Part shown: one piece after another, positions 7,876 to 16,870 of the stretch
How the letters are laid out: every line of letters starts with the position of its first letter
Numbering within the stretch: position 1 is the stretch's first letter
Source: CAWBRT01 sp050015355
Lineage (GTDB): Bacteria > Acidobacteriota > Terriglobia > Terriglobales > Acidobacteriaceae
Assembly (NCBI GenBank): GCA_050015355.1
Contig: JBEKBO010000046.1
Location: 1 to 31,006 of the forward strand
DNA length: 31,006 bases
Reading direction: 5' to 3'
The notes under the pieces: model-generated
Seen by the model: the letters and a program-made list of their open reading frames with translations, nothing else
Database searches by the model: none
Told to the model about the DNA's origin: nothing
Program-made: the position numbers and the translations under genes

Positions 7876-7906
7876 CTTCGCGGTATGCCTTCCGCGTATC
7901 CGGCCT
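7876..7906. repeat. 31-base repeat, second copy of 7057-7088
   Basis: Both copies start CTTCGCGG, continue TAT-(A/G)-CCTTCCGCG, and end near ATC-(T/C)-GG. They lie outside either end of the Crp/Fnr gene in the same orientation. This copy lacks a visible CTAG-bounded left partner, so it looks like a remnant of a miniature element. Confidence 0.55.
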
Positions 7907-8085
7907 TGAGGCGCAAAGAGCCGCCAAAATTGCGTCCCGAGGCATCGGGAAATCCAGCTTTTGCACTGCCTGGTACATATCCGCCTCGATGATCGTGTGC
8001 CAGCTTGCCTTGCGCTGGAAGTTCCATGCAGCCCCTACAGGCGCGGTTATCGAACCCGGGCCCGGCTGTCGCGAGCTGCCTCTAA

Positions 8086-8099
8086 GTGATTTATATCAC
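8086..8099. promoter_or_regulatory. Predicted Crp/Fnr-family operator (GTGA-N6-TCAC)
   Basis: GTGAT-TTAT-ATCAC is a perfect palindrome with the same GTGA-N6-TCAC core and spacing as the site at 6492-6507. It lies between the divergent Crp/Fnr gene and the transporter gene, and could control either. Confidence 0.6.
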
Positions 8100-8230
8100 A
8101 ATGTTGCTGTGACAGCTATACAGATCGCTTTCAACCTATTAATAAAGAGAATTCTCCTGAGCTGCGCGAATTCGAGCCAGTGCTGCTGCCGGTCGGGTGA
8201 GTCGCAGGCGACCCCCACCTACGTTTCATA

Positions 8231-8245
8231 TTGATGTCACATCAA
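8231..8245. promoter_or_regulatory. Palindrome TTGATGT-C-ACATCAA
   Basis: Perfect seven-base arms with a one-base centre. The outer TTGAT/ATCAA halves are Fnr-like, but the spacer is five bases instead of the four used by Fnr, so the bound protein is uncertain. Confidence 0.4.
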
Positions 8246-8794
8246 ATGTCCCAATCTGGGGCCTGCTTGCGCAATACTCCGGGCTTTAGACGCATCCCGA
8301 TGATTTATTTATGCTTCCAATTTTGTGTCTTACATTTTTTCTGTTCTTTTCCTCGGTTTTGTGGCATCGTACGAACCCAAGTAGACGTAGTTGTACTCGC
8401 CTGTTGGTGTGCATGCAGATGTACCCCGCACAGCAGGCGTTTCATGTGGGGACGGGTGCAGTACGCGAAGGTCTCAGGGGATGAGGGCATTTGCGGTCTA
8501 GATGGCGGACCACAATGCAGGAGATTTTCGCGCGAGATCGAATCCTTGAACAAACAATCAGATTTCGGGGCGAGTACCCGAAGCTAAGCAAGGACGAAAA
8601 CCGGCGGCAATGCCGTTTCATGTCTGCTTCTCGCGGACATGCACGGTCATACGCAGTCGTTATCTATTGGCCCGAATGGAAAGAAATACCATCACGAGAT
8701 GGACACTGCCCAGATGTGGGGCGTTCAAATTCACCAGCACACGTAAGCGATCAAAAAAGCTTACGAGCAAAAGGAACGAAGAGGAGATTCAGCC

Positions 8795-10069
8795 GTGGCA
8801 AGCAGCACACTAGCATCAGCGAATCAACCCGGCATCAGTCGATGGTGGCGGGTCCTGGGCGGGCTCTCGATGAACCTGGCCCTTGGCAGTCTTTACGCCT
8901 GGAGCGTGTTTGTCGGTCCCCTGGAAAAAGAATTTGGCTGGAAGCGCGCCGATACCTCCACAGTTTTCACCATTGCGGTGGTGGTGTTTGCCCTCACTTT
9001 CATTCTGGCCGGGCGGCTCCAGGATAAGATTGGCCCCTTGCCCATTTCTTTGACGGGGGGAATCCTGGTCAGCCTGGGGTTCTTCCTGTGTGCCTACACG
9101 AATAGCCTCACGTACTTGTTTGTTAGCTTCGGGGTCATTGGAGGACTGGGCAACGGCTTTGGTTACGCCACACCGATCCCGGTGATGGCCAAATGGTTCC
9201 CGGATCGCCGTGGTTTGGCTGTGGGCCTTGCCGTAGCCGGCTATGGCGGCGGTTCCGCCATTTTTGGTCCGCTGACGGCCAGTTATCTACTGCCGGCGTA
9301 TGGCTGGCGAACGAGCTTTCAAATTCTGGGGGTAATTTTCCTGGTGATGACGGTCTTTGGGGCCTTCCTGCTGAAGAACCCGCCCGCCGGTTACCGCCCG
9401 GCGGGCTGGACGCCGGCGCCTGCGTCGAAGTCGGCCGCGACCACCTATGAGTTCACGCCGGGCGAGATGGTGCAAACCCCGGCGTTTTATTTCATGTGGG
9501 TGGCCTACGCGCTAGGCTGCTCCGCCGGATTGATGGTGATCAGCCAATTGGTGCCTTTCGCCAGAAGTGTGGGCATTCCCAGCACATCGTTGGCGGCCAT
9601 GGGGCTAGTGGTGGGGGCGGTGGGCAACGCTTCGGGACGCATTTTGTCGGGCTGGATGTCAGACGCGTTAGGTCGCATCAACGTGCTGCGCCTGATGATC
9701 GCCATTTCCATGGTCGGGATGCCCATTCTGTACATGGTGGGCGACAATGTAGCCGCCCTGTTCCTGATCGTGTTCGTGATCTATTGGTGTTACGGCACGC
9801 AGTTGTCGGTGAACGGCGCGGCGTGCTCGGACTTCTGGGGAACCAAGAACGCAGGCATCAACTACGGCCTGCTGTTCACCGCCTGGGGGGTGGCGGGCAT
9901 CATCGGCCCGCGCATCGGCGGCTATTTTTACACCCAGACCCATAGCTATAAGAGCGCGTTCATGTGGGCTGCCGGGCTGGCTGCGGTGGCGCTGGTCTGC
10001 GAAATGCTGGCTAAGCGGCCCGCTGCGCCCAAAGCAGCAACTGAGAACCTGATGAGGGCCGCGTCGTAG
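8795..10069 (+). CDS. OFA-type major facilitator transporter (monocarboxylate/oxalate-formate group)
   Basis: 424 residues with twelve predicted membrane helices. The N-terminal block W-W-R-V-L-G-G-L-S-M-N-L-A-L-G-S-L-Y-A-W plus VFVGPLEKEFGW is characteristic of the oxalate/formate antiporter (OFA) family, and ..GFGYATPIPVMAKWFPDRRGLAVGLAVAGYG.. gives the loop 2-3 region. OFA proteins move small carboxylates such as oxalate, formate, lactate or pyruvate. Its place ahead of three acetyl-CoA synthetase genes suggests acetate or a related short acid as substrate, which is inference. The GTG start at 8795 is supported by GAGGAG eight bases upstream (8781-8786). Longer overlapping readings in other frames lack transporter sequence. 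Confidence 0.88.
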   Translation: MASSTLASANQPGISRWWRVLGGLSMNLALGSLYAWSVFVGPLEKEFGWKRADTSTVFTIAVVVFALTFILAGRLQDKIGPLPISLTGGILVSLGFFLCAYTNSLTYLFVSFGVIGGLGNGFGYATPIPVMAKWFPDRRGLAVGLAVAGYGGGSAIFGPLTASYLLPAYGWRTSFQILGVIFLVMTVFGAFLLKNPPAGYRPAGWTPAPASKSAATTYEFTPGEMVQTPAFYFMWVAYALGCSAGLMVISQLVPFARSVGIPSTSLAAMGLVVGAVGNASGRILSGWMSDALGRINVLRLMIAISMVGMPILYMVGDNVAALFLIVFVIYWCYGTQLSVNGAACSDFWGTKNAGINYGLLFTAWGVAGIIGPRIGGYFYTQTHSYKSAFMWAAGLAAVALVCEMLAKRPAAPKAATENLMRAAS

Positions 10070-10085
10070 TCCAGGCTGTGTTTCT

Positions 10086-10113
10086 GCCGCGGGGCGGGGG
10101 GCCGTCCCGCGGC
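10086..10113 (+). other. GC-rich hairpin after the transporter gene
   Basis: GCCGCGGG (10086-10093) pairs perfectly with CCCGCGGC (10106-10113). There is no following T-run, so it may be an RNA-processing or attenuation structure rather than an intrinsic terminator. Confidence 0.35.
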
Positions 10114-10317
10114 TAACGTTCCTGCTCTTCTGCGGACAATGGTGCGCAAGGGCCATTCCGCAGAGGGCCGGCTCGATTATCTTTCCAAAACACGGTGGGC
10201 GGGACACAGTTTTTGCTTTGACGGGAGCGGCTTGCGCTTGCTGCCAGCCAGATCGGCACGGCAACCACCCCATCGTAATTCGGGCATTGTTGGCAAAATC
10301 TCAAAGAAGAAAGAAAA

Positions 10318-12414
10318 ATGGAGATCGTTACTATGACGAATGATTCTCGCGATCAAGCGGCGGCGACCAAAGCTGCTGAACCTGAAGCTGTCCAATCTAC
10401 TGAAGCTGAAATAGCGGTCCACTGGAAAGAAGAATCATATATCCTGCCAACTCCGAAGTTTATTGGCCAAGCCAATCTGACTGATCCGGGGGTGATGGAA
10501 CGTTTCGGCGAGAAGAACTTCCCTGAGTGCTACAAAGAATACGCTGACTTACTGAGCTGGGACGAATACTGGCATACCACGCTCGACACCAGCGAGCCAC
10601 CATTCTGGAAATGGTTCGTGGGCGGCAAACTCAACGTCAGCTATAACTGCGTTGACCGACATCTGGCCAAGTACAAGAACAAGGCTGCCATCATCTTCGT
10701 GCCTGAACCCGAGGGTGACGCTCCCGTGGTAGTTACCTACCAGGAATTGTGGGTGCGCGTAAACGAAATGGCGGCATTGCTGCGTGATTTCGCAGGGCTG
10801 AAGGCCGGCGATCGCGTGACCATTCACCTGCCGATGACCCCGGAGCTGCCGGTCACGATGCTGGCCTGCGCTCGCCTGGGCGTGATCCACTCGGTCGTAT
10901 TCGGCGGCTTCAGCGGGGAAGCCTGCGGGCTGAGAGCCGCGGATTCCGCCAGCCACGTCCTGATTACGATGGATGGCTACTACCGCAACGGCAACCTGAT
11001 CGACCATAAGTCCGCGACCGTCGAGCCCGCTCTGGCTCTTTCCCGGCAAGAAGGGCATGTAGTGGACAAGGTTCTGGTTTGGCAACGTTTTCCGGGGAAA
11101 AACTCTTCTGCGGCCACGATGGTCCAGGGCCGCGACTATTTCATCAATGACCTGCTGAAAGACTTCCGGGGCAAGCGGGTCGAACCGGTGCCCATGGACG
11201 CGGAAGCTCCTCTGTTCCTGATGTACACCAGCGGCACCACCGGAAAGCCGAAGGGTTGTCAGCACCGGACGGGCGGCTACTTGGCCTATGTCACCGGTAC
11301 CTCGAAGTACATTCAGGACATTCATCCTGAGGACGTCTATTGGTGCATGGCCGACATTGGCTGGATCACCGGCCACTCCTACATTGTGTACGGCCCCTTG
11401 GCGCTGGCTGCCAGCAGCGTCATCTATGAGGGTGTACCGACGTATCCGGACGCCGGCCGGGTGTGGCGCATCGCCGAACGGCTCAACGTGAACATCTTCC
11501 ACACGTCGCCCACTGCCATTCGCATGCTGCGCAAGGCGGGACCGGACGAGCCCACGAAATACAATTATCACTTCAAGCACATGACCACAGTGGGTGAACC
11601 CATCGAGCCGACCGTCTGGCACTGGTATTACAAAACTGTCGGGAAACGCGAAGCCGTGATCGTCGATACCTGGTGGCAGACGGAAAATGGCGGCTTCCTC
11701 TGTAGCACGAAGCCAGCCTTAGATCCCATGAAGCCGGGCAGCGCCGGGCCAGGTGTGCCGGGCATCTATCCCGTCATTTACGACGAAGATGGCGTCGAAC
11801 TCAAAGCAGGGTCCAGCAAGGCTGGCAATATCTGCATCAGGAACCCTTGGCCGGGCATTATGCAGACGGTTTGGGGCGACCACGACCGCTTTGTCAAGCA
11901 GTACTACAGCAGGTATTGTCGCGACCGCAACAGTAAGCGCTGGCAGGATTGGCCCTATTTTGCCGCCGATGGCGCTGTGCTGGCTGCCGACGGCTACTTC
12001 CGCATCCTGGGCAGAGTGGACGACGTTATCAACGTAGCTGGCCATCGCCTGGGAACGAAAGAGCTCGAGTCGGCGTGCCTCACGGTCGACGAAGTGGCGG
12101 AGGCGGCGGTTATCCCCGTTGCGGACGAGATCAAAGGCAAAGTGCCTGACGTGTATGTGTCGCTAAAGCCAGGTTTCGAGCCCAGCGAGGCCATCAAGAA
12201 AAAGGTAGTCGCGGCGCTGGAAACTATGATCGGCAAGATCGCGCGGCCGAGAAGCGTGACCATCGTCCCGGATATGCCGAAGACTCGATCCGGCAAACTG
12301 ATGCGGCGGGTATTGTCTGCTATTTCCAATCGCAAGGACACCGGCGACGTAAGTACGCTGGCAAATCCTGAGATCGTGACGAAGATACAGGAAATGGTCG
12401 GCAAATCAGCGTAG
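10318..12414 (+). CDS. acs: Acetyl-CoA synthetase paralogue 1 (AMP-forming)
   Basis: 698 residues from the ATG at 10318; the ATG at 10333, with GGAG nine bases upstream, is an equally good start and would give 693. The enzyme activates acetate, through acetyl-AMP, to acetyl-CoA. Motifs: P-loop YTSGTTGKPKG (about residue 303), DTWWQTENGG (about 449, whose second Trp limits the pocket to short acids), GRVDDVINVAGHR (about 564) and the C-terminal PKTRSGKLMRR containing the lysine that is acetylated in Acs enzymes. The usual G-D ribose contact appears as FAADGA, retaining the Asp. It has an unusual basic insertion just before this (SRYCRDRNSKRWQDW). It is the most divergent of the three paralogues and the first after the transporter. 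Confidence 0.88.
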   Translation: MEIVTMTNDSRDQAAATKAAEPEAVQSTEAEIAVHWKEESYILPTPKFIGQANLTDPGVMERFGEKNFPECYKEYADLLSWDEYWHTTLDTSEPPFWKWFVGGKLNVSYNCVDRHLAKYKNKAAIIFVPEPEGDAPVVVTYQELWVRVNEMAALLRDFAGLKAGDRVTIHLPMTPELPVTMLACARLGVIHSVVFGGFSGEACGLRAADSASHVLITMDGYYRNGNLIDHKSATVEPALALSRQEGHVVDKVLVWQRFPGKNSSAATMVQGRDYFINDLLKDFRGKRVEPVPMDAEAPLFLMYTSGTTGKPKGCQHRTGGYLAYVTGTSKYIQDIHPEDVYWCMADIGWITGHSYIVYGPLALAASSVIYEGVPTYPDAGRVWRIAERLNVNIFHTSPTAIRMLRKAGPDEPTKYNYHFKHMTTVGEPIEPTVWHWYYKTVGKREAVIVDTWWQTENGGFLCSTKPALDPMKPGSAGPGVPGIYPVIYDEDGVELKAGSSKAGNICIRNPWPGIMQTVWGDHDRFVKQYYSRYCRDRNSKRWQDWPYFAADGAVLAADGYFRILGRVDDVINVAGHRLGTKELESACLTVDEVAEAAVIPVADEIKGKVPDVYVSLKPGFEPSEAIKKKVVAALETMIGKIARPRSVTIVPDMPKTRSGKLMRRVLSAISNRKDTGDVSTLANPEIVTKIQEMVGKSA

Positions 12415-12462
12415 TCCGGGCCAACACCGGGCTGGGCGCGGAAAAGGCAGTAGCGTAGCACA

Positions 12463-12533
12463 CTAGAGCAGTTTCAGAATGGGCGTACCCCTGGAGCCGG
12501 GCTTCAGGGGTACACTTATTTCGGTGTCTTTAA
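12463..12533. mobile_element. CTAG/TTAA-bounded miniature element with hairpin
   Basis: Left arm CTAGAGCAGTTTCAG..GTACCC matches the arms at 116, 6996 and 16663. A perfect nine-base stem GTACCCCTG/CAGGGGTAC (12485-12493 with 12505-12513) fills the centre, and the segment ends with TTAA at 12530-12533. It lies in the spacer between synthetase genes 1 and 2, only about 30 bases from the second start codon, so it could affect mRNA folding there. Confidence 0.5.
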
Positions 12534-12562
12534 TCCACAATTTTGCGAAGGAGCGAAGCTCA

Positions 12563-14476
12563 ATGGGCACTCCCAATACGAACACGCAGAATATCGGAAA
12601 TTTTCTTGCGACAGAGGAGACGTATGCTCCGCCGAGCATTGTGGCGGAAGAAGCGATACTCAAAAACTGGCGCGAGGAATACGCGCGCTCGATTAAGGAT
12701 CCAGACGCCTTCTGGGCGGGGATTGCCTCCAAGTTTTATTGGAGCAAGCCCTGGACCAAGGTGAGTGAATTCGACGGCATCCATCACAAATGGTTCCTTG
12801 GCGGCCGCACCAACATTACGTTGAACGCGCTGGACCGGCACGCAAAGTCGGATCGTTTCAATCACGTCGCCTACATCTGGCTTGGCGAAGACGGTTCGGA
12901 GCGGGTGGTCACCTATGGACAGCTCTATCGCATGGTTTGCCGCTTTGCCAACGGCCTCAAGTCGCTCGACATACGCAAGGGGGATCGTGTCATCATCTAC
13001 ATGCCGCTGACGATCGAAGGGATTGTTTCGATGCTGGCCTGCGCGCGCATCGGTGCGATCCATTCGGTGGTCTACGCCGGTCTCGGCCACACCGCGCTGC
13101 GTGACCGCATTGTGGATGCGGGCGCGAAAGTCGTCATCGCCGGCGAGCTTGGCTATCGCCGCGGAAGGCCGGTTCCACTGAAGTCGATTGTGGACGAAGC
13201 GGTTTCCTCCCTTGATTTCGTGGAGAGAGTCATCGTTGTGCCGCGCACGACACAGACGCTCGACAATCCCAGCGCGCGCGAACTCAATTACTACGACCTC
13301 AAGAAATTCAGCTCCGAATGTCCGGCCGAGGAGATGGACGCGGAAGATCCGCTCTTCATCCTTTACACCTCGGGAACGACCGGCAAGCCCAAGGGAGTGG
13401 TGCACGTGCACGGCGGCTACATGGTGGGCACGACGTATCACCTGAGCACGTACTACGATGTCGGCCCGCGCGACATCTTCTGGTGCACTTCGGACATCGG
13501 GTGGATTGTGGGGCACAGCTACATCGTTTACGCGCCGCTCTGCGCCGGCGCCACAACTCTGCTTCGCGAAGGCGCCATAGATTATCCGGAGCCCGGCGTG
13601 GCGTGGCAGATCGTGGAGCGCTATGGCGTGACCAAGATGTTCACCTCGCCAACCGCAATCCGCATGTGGATGCGCTACGGCGAAAGTCTGCCTTGCGCTC
13701 ACGACCTTAGCAGTCTGCGCGTGATTGCGTGCGCCGGCGAGCCGCTGAATCCGGAGGCTTGGCGCTGGGCACAGACTTATCTGGCAGGCGACGGCAAGTG
13801 GGGCTACGTGGTGGATAACTGGTGGCAGACCGAGTTGGGAGGGCCGACGCTCGGCACACCCATCACCCTGCCCGTGCGGATCGGAAAAGCCGGGCTGCCT
13901 CTGCCCGGGGTTGAAGCCGATGTGCTCACGACCGACACCACTTCAGCGCCGAACAACGTCGGCGGCCAACTCGTCCTCAAGCGTCCGTTCCCGCACATGA
14001 TGCGCACGGTGTGGGGCGATGATGCGCGCTACCAGCGCGAATGGCAGATGGTCCCGGGAGCATACATCACCGGAGATGTCGCCATTCGCGACGAACACGG
14101 CTATATCGCCGTTCTCGGCCGCTCCGACGATGTGCTCAACGTCGCCGGTCACCGCATCGGCACCGCCGAGGTGGAAAGCGCGCTGGTCTCGCATCCGGCC
14201 GTAGGTGAAGCCGCCGCCATCGGCATCCCTGACGCCGTCAAGGGCGAGTCGATTAAGGCCTTTGTCCTGCTGCGGGCAGGGCACACCGGCACACCTGCTC
14301 TGAATGCGGCTCTCATTGAGCATGTGCGGCGTGAACTTGGTCCGATCGCGACGCCCTCGGTGATCGACTTCGTGACAACGCTCCCGAAGACGCGCTCGGG
14401 AAAGATCATGCGGCGCTTTTTGAAGGCGAAGGAAACGGGAGCTGAGATCGGCGATATCTCGACTCTGGAACAATGA
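12563..14476 (+). CDS. acs: Acetyl-CoA synthetase paralogue 2 (AMP-forming)
   Basis: 637 residues from the ATG at 12563, chosen because AAGGAG (12548-12553) lies nine bases upstream; an earlier ATG inside the miniature element has no such site. Motifs: YTSGTTGKPKG (about residue 267), DNWWQTELGG (about 418), ITGDVAIRDEHGY, GRSDDVLNVAGHR (about 518) and PKTRSGKIMRR (about 609, acetylatable lysine). The Trp in the acyl pocket is kept, consistent with acetate or propionate. The different residue before WWQTE (N instead of T) and other changes around the pocket may mean a different preference from its neighbours. It is probably co-transcribed with the paralogues on either side, each separated by about 150 bases that hold a palindromic repeat. 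Confidence 0.88.
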   Translation: MGTPNTNTQNIGNFLATEETYAPPSIVAEEAILKNWREEYARSIKDPDAFWAGIASKFYWSKPWTKVSEFDGIHHKWFLGGRTNITLNALDRHAKSDRFNHVAYIWLGEDGSERVVTYGQLYRMVCRFANGLKSLDIRKGDRVIIYMPLTIEGIVSMLACARIGAIHSVVYAGLGHTALRDRIVDAGAKVVIAGELGYRRGRPVPLKSIVDEAVSSLDFVERVIVVPRTTQTLDNPSARELNYYDLKKFSSECPAEEMDAEDPLFILYTSGTTGKPKGVVHVHGGYMVGTTYHLSTYYDVGPRDIFWCTSDIGWIVGHSYIVYAPLCAGATTLLREGAIDYPEPGVAWQIVERYGVTKMFTSPTAIRMWMRYGESLPCAHDLSSLRVIACAGEPLNPEAWRWAQTYLAGDGKWGYVVDNWWQTELGGPTLGTPITLPVRIGKAGLPLPGVEADVLTTDTTSAPNNVGGQLVLKRPFPHMMRTVWGDDARYQREWQMVPGAYITGDVAIRDEHGYIAVLGRSDDVLNVAGHRIGTAEVESALVSHPAVGEAAAIGIPDAVKGESIKAFVLLRAGHTGTPALNAALIEHVRRELGPIATPSVIDFVTTLPKTRSGKIMRRFLKAKETGAEIGDISTLEQ

Positions 14477-14481
14477 TTACT

Positions 14482-14515
14482 CCCACATCTGCTAACTGCA
14501 GCAGATGTGGGGCAC
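14482..14515. repeat. Palindromic intergenic repeat (family ending GTGGGGCACC)
   Basis: CCCACATCTGCT (14482-14493) pairs perfectly with AGCAGATGTGGG (14500-14511) around a six-base loop and is followed by GCACC. A related, longer unit lies at 21304-21362. It begins six bases after the stop of synthetase 2. Confidence 0.65.
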
Positions 14516-14626
14516 CATTGACGAAAGATATTTCCCACGAAGTCCTCCGGGGTGGAGGCTTCGGGGCACACCGATTTTTGAAACCGTTCTACAAATACTC
14601 CAGGATGGCGGAGGAGCATAGCCTCA

Positions 14627-16592
14627 ATGGCAAATACGGATATCACTCCACCAGTCAACATCGATTCAATCCTGCAAGAAAGCCGGCAGTTCGAGCCGCC
14701 GAAGGAATTCAGCGAGCGGGCTCACATCAAGAACAGGGAAGAGTACGACCGCATCTATGCCGAGTCGGTCAAGGATCCCGAGAAGTTCTGGGGCGGCATC
14801 GCTTCCGACCTGCACTGGTTCAAAAAGTGGGACAAGGTGCTGGAATGGAACGTACCGTGGGCGAAGTGGTTTGCCGGGGGGCAGATCAATCTTTCGTACA
14901 ACTGCCTCGACCGGCATGTGAAGAGCTGGCGGCGCAACAAGGCGGCGCTCATCTGGGAGGGAGAGCCGGGCGATAGCCGCACGCTGACCTATCAGCAGCT
15001 TCTCGTGGAAGTCGAGAAGTTTTCCAACGTGCTGAAGGACCTGGGCGTTCAGAAAGGCGACCGGGTTGCGATTTACATGGGCATGGTCCCCGAACTGCCG
15101 GTGGCGATGCTGGCGTGCGCGCGTATTGGCGCGGTGCATTCGGTCATTTTCGGCGGGGTTCAGCGCCAACGCGGTCGTCGATCGCGTGTGCGACCAGCAA
15201 GCGGTCGCAATCATCACGCAGGACGGTTCTTATCGCCACGGCGGCGAAGTGAAGCTGAAGGCGACAATTGACGAAGCCGTCGACAGATGCCCCTCGGTGA
15301 AACATGTCATCGTCTACAAGCGCACCGGCAGCGAGGTGACGATGAAGCCAGGCCGCGACCACTGGTGGCACGAGTTGATGGCCAAGGCCAGCGACCATTG
15401 CCCGGCCGAGCATCTGGATGCCGAACATCCGCTGTACATCCTTTACACGTCGGGAACGACCGGCAAGCCGAAGGGCATTGTGCACACTACGGGCGGCTAT
15501 TCCGTCGGCACCTACATCACGTCCAAGTGGGTGTTCGACCTGCGCGACGAAGATGTCTTCTGGTGTACGGCGGACATCGGCTGGGTGACCGGGCACAGCT
15601 ACAGCGTGTACGGACCGTTGCAGAACGGCGTCACTTCGCTGATGTACGAGGGTGCGCCGAACTGGCCCGACCTCGACCGTTTCTGGGCGATTATCGCCAA
15701 GTATAAGGTCAACGTTTTCTACACCGCGCCGACGGCAATCCGGACGTTCATCAAGTGGGGCGAGCAGTATCCGAACCGGCATGACATGAGCAGCCTGCGC
15801 CTGCTCGGCACGGTCGGCGAGACCATCAACCCCGAGGCCTGGATGTGGTATCGCGAGGTGATCGGGAAGAACCGCTGCCCCATCGTGGACACCTGGTGGC
15901 AAACGGAAACCGGCATGATCATGATTACGCCGATACCGGGCGCGGTTGCGACTAAGCCGGGCTCGGCGACGCGTCCGTTTCCGGGCATTGTGGCGGAGGT
16001 GGTAACGCGTTCGGGAGAGAAGGTGCCACTCGGCTCCGGCGGGTATCTGGTCATCAAAAAGCCCTGGCCGGCAATGCTGCGCACCATCTGGGGCGATCCG
16101 GACCGCTACGTAAGGCAGTACTGGAGCGATGTTCCCGGCGTTTACTTCACGGGCGACGGCGCGCGCGAAGATAAGGACGGATACTTCTGGGTGATGGGCC
16201 GCGTCGACGACGTGCTGAACGTGAGCGGTCACCGGCTCTCGACCATGGAGATCGAGTCTGCCCTGGTGGCCCACGGCAAGGTCGCTGAAGCAGCCGTCGT
16301 GGGACGCCCCGACGGGCTGAAAGGACAGGCGGTCTCCGCCTTCGTCACCTTGGAGTCTGGCCATAGACCATCGCCGAAGCTGAAGGAAGAGCTGAGGGCG
16401 TGGGTGGCGAAGGAGATTGGGGCGATGGCGAAGCCGGAAGATATCCGCTTTACCGACCAGCTTCCCAAGACACGCTCCGGTAAAATCATGCGCCGCCTGC
16501 TGCGCGAGCTCGCAACCCACGGCGAAGTGAAAGGCGATACCACTACGCTGGAAGACTTCAGCGTAATTTCAAGGCTGAAAGAAGACGAGTGA
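14627..16592 (+). pseudogene. acs: Acetyl-CoA synthetase paralogue 3, split by a one-base insertion
   Basis: The ATG at 14627 has GGAGGAG ten bases upstream. Reading starts as a normal synthetase (..ACARIGAVHSVIFGG) and then shifts at the G run 15155-15158; skipping one G restores FSANAVVDRVCDQQA and full homology to the stop at 16592. The restored protein is 654 residues, a normal Acs length, with YTSGTTGKPKG (about 273), DTWWQTETGM (about 422), YFTGDGAREDKDGY, GRVDDVLNVSGHR and PKTRSGKIMRR (about 613). Everything except the one base looks intact, so this is either a sequencing or assembly error in a homopolymer, a very recent mutation, or a phase-variable tract. It is the paralogue closest to classical bacterial acetyl-CoA synthetase. 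A good terminator follows. Confidence 0.85.
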
Positions 16593-16628
16593 GATCGGCG
16601 GTCCAGAGGTATTCCAGAGATCAGGAAG

Positions 16629-16657
16629 GCCGCCCATTTTCGTTGGGCGGCTTTTTT
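16629..16657 (+). terminator. Rho-independent terminator of the synthetase cluster
   Basis: GCCGCCCA (16629-16636) pairs with TGGGCGGC (16644-16651), followed by six T residues. It lies 37 bases after the stop of the third synthetase. Confidence 0.85.
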
Positions 16658-16662
16658 CATCA

Positions 16663-16857
16663 CTAGAGCAGCTACAGAGATGCTGTATCCCAAGAGATGA
16701 ACGTCATTCCGAGCGAGGGACCGGTTGCGTCGCGAGCCGAGGAATCTTTTGTGTTGCGCTTACTGCAAGAAACACAAGATCCCTCCACTCCGCTTCGCTT
16801 CGGTCGGGATGACGCCCCTGTGAACATCGGGATACAGCAACTCGGGAACCGCTCCAG
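16663..16857. mobile_element. CTAG-type miniature element with 28-base inverted termini and inner hairpin
   Basis: The left terminus starts CTAGAGCAGCTACAG and ends GCTGTATCC; the right terminus (16830-16857) starts GGATACAGCAACTC and ends CTCCAG, matching about 22 of 28 bases as an inverted repeat. The right CTAG has become CCAG. Inside, 16702-16814 is a long imperfect hairpin opening GTCATTCC and closing GGGATGAC. The organisation matches 116-299. Confidence 0.65.
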
Positions 16858-16870
16858 ACCCGGCCTAGGT

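Larger units (their letters stand above)
7819..8794. other. Long non-coding region between crp-like gene and the transporter
   Basis: About 975 bases with no convincing gene. It holds a Crp-like operator (8086-8099), a second perfect palindrome with Fnr-like halves (8231-8245), a repeat of the sequence found beyond the other end of the crp-like gene (7876-7906), and a T-rich stretch at about 8300-8360. The transporter therefore probably has a long leader or a distant promoter. Nothing else was recognised. Confidence 0.45.

Noticed and set aside
8491..9027. Plus-strand frame overlapping the transporter start
   Set aside because: No family resemblance, and it overlaps the transporter, whose GTG start has a strong GAGGAG site.
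15155..15158. Programmed frameshift in the third synthetase
   Set aside because: A short GGGG run without a slippery heptamer or obvious downstream stimulator, in a family not known for frameshifting; error or mutation is more likely.
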